From the NCBI GenBank assembly GCA_023362775.1, contig JALMGJ010000013.1, positions 27,692,274 through 27,756,273 of the forward strand: a DNA stretch of 64,000 nt, read 5' to 3'. Source of the stretch: Charina bottae (taxonomy: Eukaryota; Chordata; Lepidosauria; Squamata; Charinaidae). The notes below the pieces were generated by a model. The model worked only from the letters and a program-made list of their open reading frames with translations, was not told the DNA's origin and ran no database searches. Of the stretch, positions 12,094-21,714 are shown piece after piece. Position 1 is the first letter of the stretch. Each line of letters opens with the position of its first letter. The translations under genes and the position numbers were made by a program.

Positions 12094-12922
12094 TACCTGT
12101 AATTATGATTCCAAGTATTGTTCAAAGACAGAAAAGGGGCTAATCCATTTTAAGTGTGTGGTTGGGCAAAGGCGACCTCATTTAGGTTATGGGAGATGCC
12201 AGAAGTCAGGCCTGCTGCCGTTGCCCCTGAGTAGAGGGTGCTCTGCCTGCTGGAAATCCCTCTGTGGCGGAAGGGTCCCCTTTTAAACTGGGGCTGTGGG
12301 GCAGCTATGAGAGGTGCAGGTGTGTGGCAGTAACTCTCCCCACCCCGGTCAGCTTGAGAACTAGCCCTCCGCCCAACGATTGCTGGAAGACAGGCAGGGC
12401 ATGTCCTCTGCTCCCCCTCCCTTTTTGGCGAGGGGAGGAGAAGAGAAGACCCCGCTTTCCTGCCCATTCTCTTGCAAGGCCCCCATGCTGGAGGCGGGGG
12501 CTGATGTCACTGCACACCCGTGCCAGGCCCAGGGACACTGATGTCATGCGGCAACCGGAGCCCAGCGCTGGGCCAGGGCCAGGGCCAGGATCCGAGGCGA
12601 CAAGTGCAAAGCCTCCGTCCATCCGGATCTGCTTTCCTGGCTGGGAACGTTGCGCCCCTCCAGGCAATGCTCGTGCTGGTTCCAGGGCTGCAGATCAGCT
12701 CTTCTGCTGGGCCATCGTGGTGGCCCCCCTTCCGGATGAGGGAAGCAGTGTTGGCTGGGGAATTCTCGGGGGGGGGGGAGCCTCAAAGGAAACCCCATCC
12801 CCTGCAAAAACTTTTCTCTGGCTCGGAGTAAAACCCGAGAGAGAGAGGTTTTCCTTTAGGGGACCCCAAAGGTACTTTGCGCATGGTCAGGGGCACCAGC
12901 TGGTTTGTCCATCCCGCTAAGG
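12094..12922. other. Intergenic DNA, no gene recognised
   Basis: GC-rich unique-looking sequence with short overlapping frames on both strands. No motif or repeat is assigned. Confidence 0.4.
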
Positions 12923-12962
12923 CAGTGTTTCTCAACCTTGGCAATTTTAAGATCTGTGAAAG
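12923..12962 (+). mobile_element. Solo arm of the hAT-type foldback MITE
   Basis: Starts cagtgtttctcaaccttggc and continues as one arm for about 40 bases, then diverges. The complementary arm is missing. Confidence 0.65.
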
Positions 12963-13443
12963 TTGTTTTCCCTTCAGATGTATTCAGTTTCAGTTTATCA
13001 GCAAAGGGAGAAGAGTGAACTAAGAGGAGGTGGGGGGGGGGCGCTCTGCTGGGAATCCAGCTTCCTTTTGCCCCTCCTGGCCCCCTCCCTTCCAAGGACT
13101 GTCATTTTCCTCCTCCCTCCCCATCTCTTTTTCTTACATCCTTTTATGCTTTTTAGTCCCAGATATTCTGAGGAGTCCCTCTGGGGATGCCTTTGGGCTA
13201 AAAAGCAAGGGAGAAAGGCTTCAAATTACATCATTTATTTCTTTTCCCTAAGGCATTTCCCCTTTTCTGCCACAGCAACAACTCCCAGCATTGCTCATTT
13301 CTGGCCATGCTAGCTGGGGATGCTGGAAACTGTAGTCTCAGCCTCTGAAGGCCCACATCTCGACCCGCCCAAAAGGGCTGTGGGCTGTGTTGACAAGTTA
13401 ACCTAGTCTGTTGCATGAACCTAGCACTTGTGGTTAGTTAGTG

Positions 13444-13578
13444 AAGTGTTTCCCAACCTTGGCACCTTTAAGATGGGTGGACTTCAACTCCCAGAATTCC
13501 CCAGCCAGCAAGGCTGGCTGGGGAATTCTGGGAGTTGAAGTCCACCCATCTTAAAGGTGCCAAGGTTGGGAAACACTG
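13444..13578. mobile_element. hAT-type foldback MITE, near-perfect hairpin with intact TSD
   Basis: The best-preserved copy: a 135-bp hairpin with almost perfectly complementary arms, centred in the ccagccagcaaggctggctgg block. It is flanked on both sides by the identical 8-mer agttagtg (13436-13443 and 13579-13586), which fixes the ends and the superfamily. Confidence 0.93.
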
Positions 13579-13689
13579 AGTTAGTGATTCAGTGCATCGT
13601 GTGAACCCAAAGACAAGGGTATGGGATAACTTTTTTCTCTTAGGACTCCTTCTCACTTTTAAAAAATATGGAGGACAACAAAAGAGCTT

Positions 13690-13845
13690 TTAATGTATTG
13701 TCAAAGGCTTTCACGGCCGGAGTTTGATGGCTGTTGTGGGTCTTCCGGGCTGTGTGGCCGTGTTCTGGAAGTTGTGGTTCCTAACGTTTCGCCAGCATCT
13801 GTGGCCAGCATCTTCAGAGGGCAGGAGCACAGACAGAAGCGAAAT
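13690..13845 (-). mobile_element. Penelope-like element fragment with hammerhead-like motif
   Basis: Read on the minus strand, it contains ctgaaga, then a stem tgctggc/gctggcg that pairs fully if G-U pairs are allowed, then gaaacgt. This is the order of the hammerhead ribozyme core (CUGANGA, stem II, GAAA) found in Penelope-like retroelements. The upstream text matches a repeat common in reptile genomes. Confidence 0.55.
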
Positions 13846-16168
13846 CTCTGTGCCCAGGTCTTTTGTTTGTATCGGTGATATTTATTGATATTTACCATAT
13901 TAAAAATTAAAATGGACACATTTGCTGACGCTACCATTTCTCATGATAGTTTGATGGAATCTGAATATTGTATTATCTTTCAACATAGGCTGGCAAATAA
14001 TTTGGATTTGCAGATCCCCGAGAGGGTCTTGGGGGATCCCCAGGGGTCCTAGGGCCACACTTTAAGAAACACTGGGAGAAGCCATGCTTAATACAAATGT
14101 CCCATCCTTGGGGGGCAGAATTCATGGCGGAACATACAGTACTGTGCAAGCAAAAAGCTATTAGGTTCCATTTTAATGAAAAGGATCAAGTAGCCAGTAA
14201 TGAGAGAGAGCTTTTGGGGGTGTTTGCAAGCCTCCCTTTCAGTCTGGCGAGATGCTCACAGCACCAAGAAGACACCCAGCTGGAATTTGCTGGGGCAGGT
14301 TGAACAGCAGAAGCTAAAAAGCGGGGCCCACACTGAAAAAAAGAGAAAAGGCGTGTTTTTTAAAAGTGCATTTTTTTAAAAATTCCATGCGTGACAACAA
14401 GGGTGCCTCTGACAGCCAGGATAAACGACAAGGGGGGTGCTGTGGGCTTCTTTGCACAGCTTCTGGGCAACCTGGGGGCAGCTAGCCAACTTGCAGCAGC
14501 CTGCGCCTTCTTCCGAGTGCCAGTCTGCAAGGGTCTGCCTGCTGCCAAGCTGGATGCCAGCCCTGGGCATCTCTTGCCAAGGCAGCAGCTGCATCAGCAC
14601 TCCAGCTGTTTGCCTTGGAGAGCCCAGCTTCCCCCCCCCCCTTCTTGACCCACTTCTACATTCCACGAAGGCTGGGAGGCAGCAGCGCTGACGCACGCAC
14701 GACACACTTGGCTGACTCCGTCCCCCTCCCCGCGCCCCCCTGCTCCAGGGCCCGTGGCCAGCCAGCCCTGGCGCAGCCCGGAAGGCTGGCGGGACACTGT
14801 GCTAAGCCCTGCGCCCTCCGCTTTGCGAGCGTGGGGTGGAATTCCAGGCCAGCCCCAGGCCCGATTGCTGGCTCCGCTTTTCTACTGGAACATAAGCGCC
14901 CGCTCTCTCCCTTCGCCTCGGGCGGAGTCAGAGGTCAAAGACAGCTGGGATAAGCACCTAGGAGGAAAGGGGTTTTTCGGGGGGCCAGGCGCACCCCCAA
15001 GGACAGGCCTGGGGCTGAGTCTGCTTTTTACAAGATCCGGCTTATCTCGAAAGTTCTTATTTTCTCTGGAGCAGCAGCCCAGTTCCCTCGCACGAGGGCC
15101 CTGCGAGGGGCTTTCCACGGGCTGGCACTGGGGGCAGGGTCTGTCTTCGCACAAGCAAAGCCCAGGTTTTTGGCCCATAGTCAACGGACTCAGCCACAGC
15201 TGGCTGGCTTCACACCTCTTAAGTCATAAACCTAAGTTTACTAACCAGGTTTGCCAAGTTCGGACAACATGGTTAGCCCCAAGCAAGCAAAGCCATTTTG
15301 TTGTGCGCGCCAGACCCGGATGAAGCTGCAGCTGCTGTGAAAGAGCGGCGGAGTGGTGACAGGCTCTGAGAAGCCTCCTCTGCTTCGGGCCCCTACAGGG
15401 ACCGCGAGCAAGCCTCCCGGGCTGGCCCGGAGCAGCATCTGCGGAGTGTGTGAGCAAGAGAAGCTGCCTTCTGCCGAGGCAGCCCCCAGGCAGGTCCTGT
15501 TGCGCCGGGGACCCTCCTCCCCAGACCGTTGGGCAGGAGGGCGCAGGAGGGCTGGGATCGCTGCCCCCCAAAGCAAGTGGGGCTGTCCCACTGGCCCCTG
15601 GCAGGATTGAGCCCCTGCACCTGTCTCCCCGCGCCCTTGATCGCAACCCCCCGCAGAATCGGCCTGCCACCAGCTGACCGCGGGGTTTCCCAACCGGAAA
15701 AGCAACCAGCGGGAAACTCCCAGGAACAAACGGGTGGGGTCTTTTGCAAACATCTCGCCATTTTTGCAAGCCTCGGCGGCCCATCTGGAAATCTCCCCGG
15801 CTCGGAGCTGTGTTTCTCACCCCCCCCCCGCGCCCCCCATCCCTCTTGCCGGACAAGAGAGCTGGCCCCGAGGCCCCGGCCAGGGCCTGTTGCCCTTGGC
15901 AGCTGGGTGACCCTCAGCCCCGCTCCGGGCCCGCCCACTCAGGCGACTCCGGCTTCTCCTTTTAAGGACAGCCCTTTGTGCAGACGGGCCGGACCTGCAG
16001 AGGCTGCCCGCTAGGCCCGGCTGGCTTTCCCGTTGCAGGCAGCAGAGGCGCTGCGCGTTGCGCCCGGATGACCCCCCATCTTGCCGGGCCGCGGCCTCTG
16101 ACACCCAGCTGGGATCTAAGCGCGCGCCCCAGCCCCCTCGCTCCTGGGAGCTGGGAGACCTGCAAGTC

Positions 16169-16206
16169 GGGGGCGGGGCGGGGCGGGGCGGGAGGGGAGG
16201 GGAGGC
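16169..16206. repeat. GGGGC pentanucleotide array
   Basis: Four to five tandem gggcg-type units followed by ggagggga repeats. The G clusters on the plus strand could form quadruplexes. Confidence 0.85.
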
Positions 16207-16276
16207 TGGCCAGAAGCTCGGCTGATGCAGCAGCAGGGCAGGACTGGTGGGGGCGGGTCAGCCGGTCCAAGGGGGA

Positions 16277-16331
16277 GGCCGGGCCGGGCCGGGCCGGGCC
16301 GGGCCGGGCCAGGCCAGGCCAGGCCAGGCCA
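16277..16331. repeat. GGGCC then AGGCC pentanucleotide array
   Basis: About seven gggcc units followed by about four aggcc units; the second block is a point-mutated form of the first. The array lies 70 bases from the GGGGC array. Confidence 0.9.
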
Positions 16332-18615
16332 GAGCAAGAGAAGATCTTTGCAAGCCGAAGAGGACGGTGGCTGCCTGCTCCCCTGCTTCTGTTTCAGGGA
16401 GAGGAAAGATTTCCATCCCGGCTGCTGCCCAGCAGAGGAGGAAGGGGCCCTTTGCCGCCTGGAGAGAACCCCCCCCCCGCCGTCCAGCCCGGCCCTGCTC
16501 CACGGAGCAAACGGGTGCGGAAGGCAACCCCGTGCCCCTTTCTGGGGGGCGGAGGGGGGAGAGAAGGACCTTCTGCCTCCAGGCCCTCCTCCTAGCTCTC
16601 CTATTCCAGCCTGGCCACTTGTTTGGGCCCTGGCAAGGAAGGGAATTCTCCTCCGACCACCTGGGGAAGGGAAAGAGGACACCCCCTGGGTGGCCAACTT
16701 CCCGGGGTCCCTGGCTGGCCACCTGCTTGCCCGCTGGACCTTTCTGTAGCTCCCACCAGGTAGCCCATAATTTGTAAGGCTGATCAGCCGGGGACAACCC
16801 CCCCCCCCCCCGGTCCCCAAAGCTGCTGGTGGAAGCTCAGCTTCAGGGGCCAGTGAAGAGTGCCTTTAGGCCTTGGAGGTTGGTGGACCTCCCAAATCCC
16901 CCCCAAAGAGGGCTGGGCTGGGCTGCGCTGAGGGTGGCATCCAGGCCTTCAAGAGACAGCAGCTCAGCCAGTTCTGCCTGCCATGCAAGATTGCCTTCCC
17001 GCCCACATGCGACTCAGCCCCCCCCCCCCCCGTTCCCTGCTGGCAACTTCTTGCCCCAATGACACCCCCTCCGAGACCTTTCCAGCCAGGTTCTCTTCCT
17101 GCCACTGGCTGCCCTTTACAAGGCTTCGAGGTCCCTGCAGCAAACTGGGTCCCCCAGCGGCTCTGCGGCTGCTCCCCACCCCTTTCCGTTTGGGCAGCTC
17201 GCATATTTTCCGACCCGTGATGCAATTGGCTGGCTTTGTGGCTGCAAGGCGTCCGCTGTGTGCAGAAAAGGGTTCCGCTTGGGGGCTGAGAACAAAACGT
17301 GCCACGCGGGACCTGTGCCACGCCGGAGGCAGAGAAAGCGCTTGCAACTGTCACCCCCCCACCGCCACTGTCCCAGGGAGCTGCCCTTCCTCTCCAGCAC
17401 CGCCCCCCCACCCCCGCTGCAGGCTCGGAAGGAAGGTTGCTGCCTGTGCTGCAGCACCACGTCTTCCTCCAGTCTCTTTCCTGCACTGTTAACCAGAAGG
17501 GCTGCAGTGCTGGGCCTGTCTTAGTTCTGCTGCCCAGAACTGGGAAATGGGGGCGCCGGCTTTGAATTCATGGCTGCTGAGCAGGTCTCTGGCCATTTCA
17601 GACACCACACCAAGCTCTCGTGTCTAAGGTGTCTGCTTTTCGCTTAGAATATTGTGCAAACCCAGCTATTTTGACCTGCAACCTACACTTTATGCCTTAA
17701 TGTTTTGTGCGAAGCAGCTAATAATAGGTTACTTAATTTAAAATTCGCCATGGCTTAGTGCAATGGATGGACTTTGAATTTATATCCCACTGCAACCTCA
17801 TGAGTCTCAGCAGTGTGAACAGCCACATATGCCATGACGAGAGAAATGAAAAATACTGTAGGCAGCTGAGCATCAATGGAACGCTCAGTCATTAACAACT
17901 CTGTGAAAGCCATCAATGTTTTTTTTGGGGGGCGGTTAGCCTGATTTCTTCAGCCCCCTTCTCCTCCCGCAGCTAAGCGTGGGACTGCCAGGAGTTTCTC
18001 CCGGATGCTGAATCGGTTGGGGGAGGCAGTCCTGAAGGCATGACCCCAGTCAGCATCTCAGCCCATCTCATAGGGATGAATGCCCTGCAGCAATGTGGCT
18101 CTACCCTCTTCAATTCCGGAGAACACCCGGGAAGTAAATGTTCCAGGTAAACAGGATAACAGTCTGAGGAAATGGCTCTCTAGACAGATGATCCAACCGT
18201 GGGTTAATTTTTCCCCAAGGTTGCAGAACAGGGTCAGGCCTAGATGCAGATCCAATTTCCCACGTCATGCTAAGTCATTATCGTCTTCACCACGAATACC
18301 ACAACTTGATGGATTAACACAGTGCATTAAACCACAAATAACAGCTTACAAGCCACAATAGCTGGTTGGCACATTGCACTGAGCCAAGAACAAACAAACC
18401 CCATTGTGGCTCAGTGTTGATGTGTGAACTCAGCCACACACTGAGCCCCCACACCCAAAACATCCTCCTTTGACTGGAAGAACTTTCCAGGGTCTTCTGC
18501 TGGTGGAAAGCTTAATTTTGGAAAAAGGAGACAGCAGAACAAATTCTAGTCTGTGCCTCCAAGGCAGATGCTCTCTAAGGCTCCTGACTTTCAAGAGTGG
18601 AGGAGGGAGAGAAGA

Positions 18616-18699
18616 TGAAGAAGAAGAAACAGAAGAAGAAACAGAAGAAGAAACAGAAGAAGAAACAGAAGAAGAAACAACAACAACAACAACAACAAC
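18616..18699. repeat. Purine-rich 12-mer array followed by (CAA)n
   Basis: Roughly five copies of gaagaagaaaca, then about seven CAA units. This gives a spurious glutamate/threonine-rich open frame. Confidence 0.92.
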
Positions 18700-19015
18700 T
18701 TTCCTTTGGCACCCAAATGAGGAAGCAGCTAAGGGTTAGTTCCTTCTACAGTGAGAGAGCCAGACCTCCAAAGAGCTACACCCAGAGCAGAGACTCAGGT
18801 GAACTTCCATGGGGGCAGGGAGCTTTCGCGCTCTCTCTTTTGTTGATGTTAGAAAGGAAGCTCAGGAGAGGCTCAGGAGGAGTTAAAGCCCATTGGAAGA
18901 ATTTTTTTAAAAATCTGGGCTTGCAAAGATTTGGATACACCAGGCCACAGGGCTGGCTTTGGATATTTTGGGACAGGAGGTTTGGACAAGATGCCAGCTG
19001 GATCTCTCCTCCCAG

Positions 19016-19320
19016 TTGTTGTTGTTCAGTCGTTTAGTCGTGTCCGACTCTTCGTGACCTCATGGACCACAGCACGCCAGGCCTTCCTGTCCTCCACTGT
19101 CTCCCGGAGTTTGCTCAAATTCATGTTCGTTACGTTGGATGATGCTATCTAACCATCTCATCCTCTGCCATCCCCTTCTCCTTTTGCCTTCAGTCCTTCC
19201 CAGCATCAGGGTCTTTTCCAGGGAGTCCTCTCTTCGCATTAGGTGGCCAAAGTATTTGAGCTTCAGCTTCAGTATCTGTCCTTCCAATGAACAGTCAGGG
19301 TTGATTTCCTTTAGGATTGA
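19016..19320 (-). mobile_element. Bov-B (RTE) LINE 3' end, with TSD
   Basis: The minus strand encodes the C-terminus of RTE ORF2 in broken form, with recognisable pieces KYFGHLMRREDSLEKTLMLG and GWQRMRWLDSI. The element's 3' end is an (ACA)n tail, at 19016 in plus coordinates. The identical 10-mer ctcctcccag flanks it (19006-19015 and 19321-19330), so it is a 5'-truncated insertion. Confidence 0.9.
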
Positions 19321-19330
19321 CTCCTCCCAG

Positions 19331-20030
19331 TTAGCCTCTGAGAAAACCAAACCTGGAAGCTGGGGAGCCATTGCCAGCAAGGGAGGTCTTCACCCTGGAC
19401 GAAGTGGGCCAGGGCTCCCTCAGGCAAGGCTGCTTCGGATCTTGCCAAAGGAGCAGGGCTGGATTTGGAGTCCCACCTGAGCTGGGTGGGGCCTGGCATG
19501 CCGAACAGGCTCCCTTCATTAACATCCTTCCGCCCATCTACAGGTGAAGCACCCACCCAGCCAGGGCCAACCCTTCCCTCCCCTCCCCTTCCTGGTCCAG
19601 CCAGCGGCCTCCCATCATTAACGCTGCTGCCTTGATCTTCTTCAGCAATTCGAGAGGGAAACGGGGGAAACTCCAAGCAGAGTGAGCTTCCATTCTCATT
19701 TCCCATCATCCCTCCTCCACTCTAAGTGTGTCTTCAGCATTCTGGGAAATTAGCTAAGGGTAGGGTGGAGGAGGATGCATTGGCCAACATGACATTGCAA
19801 CCTCTGCCTGATTTGCATTAATTGTGAAATCCCAGCTGTGCCTCCAGCTAGTATCACATTGAACCCTAATGTGAATGGCTTGCTTTGGGCTTATCCTTTC
19901 CTGTGAACCAAGCTAGGTGTGGTTTAACAAGTTAAACCATGGTTTGCTGCAAATCTTGGCCTAGTGCAATGTGTGGGTCTAAATGTTGACCTACTTTGAA
20001 TCAGGTGTAACTGTCATGGTTTATTCCAGC
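19331..20030. other. Intergenic DNA with an old dispersed repeat
   Basis: No gene is recognised. From about 19845 to 19990 the phrases cctgtgaacc, gttaaaccatggtttgc and tagtgcaatgtgtg match a degenerate repeat seen elsewhere in the window. Confidence 0.4.
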
Positions 20031-20135
20031 CTTCCCCTACCTGGTACCCTCCAGATGTGGGGAGCTGTGACTCCCAGAATTCTTAGCAAGCAGAAGCCAT
20101 GTTGGCTGAGGGATTCTGGGAGTTCCAGGACGATG
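20031..20135. mobile_element. Second foldback MITE type, degenerate copy
   Basis: The two arms accctccagatgtgg/ctcccagaattct and ggattctgggagtt are imperfect reverse complements. The outer arms differ from the main MITE family, although the ctcccagaattc block is shared. No target duplication is clear. Confidence 0.45.
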
Positions 20136-20268
20136 CCAAGTGGGGGAAAGGTGCCTGGTGGAGATGCCAGATTGGGGCAACCTTGCTTACCTTTGGGGGA
20201 AGGTGAACTTTGTCAAGTTATTGACACTCGATCCTTGACAATTTTCCATACAGCTACATGGGAATTTA

Positions 20269-20603
20269 TGGGGGCGTGGTGGCTCAGTGGGTAAGACATC
20301 AGGCTTGTCGATCGGAAGGTCGCAAGTTCGGAGGTTTGAATCCCTAGCCCCGCGTGACAGAGTGAGCTCCCGCACTCACCCCAGCTCTTGCCAACCTAGC
20401 AATTCGAAAGCATGCAAATGCAAGTAGATGAATAGGTACCACTTCGGTGGGTAGGTAACAGCGTTCCACATGCGTCATGCGGCCACATGACCGTGGAAGC
20501 GTCTTCGGACAGCGCTGGCTCTTCGGCTAACCAACGGAGATGAGCACCAGCCCCTAGAGTCGGACACGACTGCATAAATGTGCGGGGGGAACCTTTACCT
20601 TTT
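20269..20603 (+). mobile_element. Sauria-type tRNA SINE with TSD
   Basis: The tRNA-like head has a gtggctcagtgggtaaga A box (from about 20277) and a ggtttgaatcc B box (near 20332). The body includes ccaacctagcaattcgaaag and gtaggtaacagcgttccaca. The tail gagtcggacacgac is shared with the Bov-B copies in this window. The 14-mer tacatgggaattta flanks both sides (20255-20268 and 20604-20617). Confidence 0.93.
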
Positions 20604-20966
20604 TACATGGGAATTTACAGGGCAAACATAGCCACAACTGGCAAACTCTGAAATGGTTTGGGCCAGCCCTGATCCCTTCCCTCCACTAAAAGTAAAGGAA
20701 AACCCAAACCAGACAAATGTCCATAATGCTGGAAGCGTCTTCGGACAGCGCTGGCTCTTCGGCTAACCAACGGAGATGAGCACCAGCCCCTAGAGTCGGA
20801 CACGACTGCATAAATGTGCGGGGGGAACCTTTACCTTTTTACATGGGAATTTACAGGGCAAACATAGCCACAACTGGCAAACTCTGAAATGGTTTGGGCC
20901 AGCCCTGATCCCTTCCCTCCACTAAAAGTAAAGGAAAACCCAAACCAGACAAATGTCCATAATGCT
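20495..20966. repeat. 236-bp perfect tandem duplication of SINE tail plus flank
   Basis: The text from ggaagcgtcttcgg at 20495 repeats at 20731, and a third partial match (ggaagctgtc) follows at 20967. The two units appear identical and contain the SINE tail, the right TSD copy and about 115 bases of unique flank. The junctions share the short word tggaagc. Confidence 0.93.
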
Positions 20967-20983
20967 GGAAGCTGTCTTTGGGC

Positions 20984-21714
20984 TTCTTCTGGATGGGTTT
21001 TGCCCGCTGGGCTGATCCAGAACTTGAAAAGGAAAAAAGGAACATACTGGAACTCGACTCCCTGCATTCCCAGGGCGTGCCCCTGCTTTACGTTTACTTG
21101 GCAAGCCACAAGGCGCTCTGCCTGGGAGGTGCCACCCAGCATGCGGTGGAAGCCACAGAGCCCAGGAAAGCCCCCCCGGCAGGCTCTTCCAGTCTGGGCA
21201 CCGTAATGTGGGTGTTCCTCTCAAGGTGCCCTTGCCAGCTGACCCTCTGCTGGCTGCCGGAATGCGCTCTTGCCACGCCCTGCCCGCCTTCAGCACCGAC
21301 ACAGGCCGCCCGTGCCAAAGCGCAACCGGTTATCACTGCAGGTTGCAACTCAGCTGTTTTCTTTTCACCGTGGATGTTCCGACGTGTCTCTTTTCTGTGT
21401 AAGTCGCCAAGAGCCTTGGCAACAGAACCTACTTAGAATGATCTGGCGTTCTTTGCAATTCCTGGTTCGTCTAAGACGGGGGTTCCCCAACCCTCCGCTT
21501 CCCTTCCCCTGGAGTTATTTTCTCCATTCACTTTTAGGGTTTGGCCCTTGCTTTATTCCCCTCCCCCTTCTTCCTTGCGGCATCTGATGTGCCCAAGCCA
21601 AGAGGTAAATCCCACCTGGGCGTGACGTGTCCCGCTCGTCAGAAGTTTCTTTCCCAAGCAGGAAATTCTCTCTAAAGACATCACTACGAACTGGCACAAA
21701 TACAAGGGCAAAAG
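20984..21714. other. Spacer between the SINE duplication and the ZFP36 3' end
   Basis: No gene is recognised. A second AATAAA on the minus strand (21552-21557) could be an alternative, more distal ZFP36 polyadenylation signal. Confidence 0.35.

Larger units (their letters stand above)
13846..19005. other. Intergenic DNA, partly very GC-rich
   Basis: No gene is recognised. The part from about 14640 to 17500 is GC-rich, with poly-C runs and G-cluster arrays annotated separately. It may contain a CpG island, but no conserved exon is visible. Near 14000-14072 is a probable end of another hAT element (ccacactttaagaaacactg). About 17630-17770 and 18240-18440 carry the old dispersed repeat with gtgtgaac. 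Confidence 0.4.

Noticed and set aside
16116..16820. 234-codon minus frame and several plus frames
   Set aside because: GC-rich pentanucleotide arrays and poly-C tracts; all frames overlap each other.
18597..18739. Glutamate-rich open frame
   Set aside because: Microsatellite translation of a purine-rich 12-mer array.
20277..20345. Possible tRNA gene
   Set aside because: Sauria-type SINE head with Bov-B-like tail and flanking duplications.
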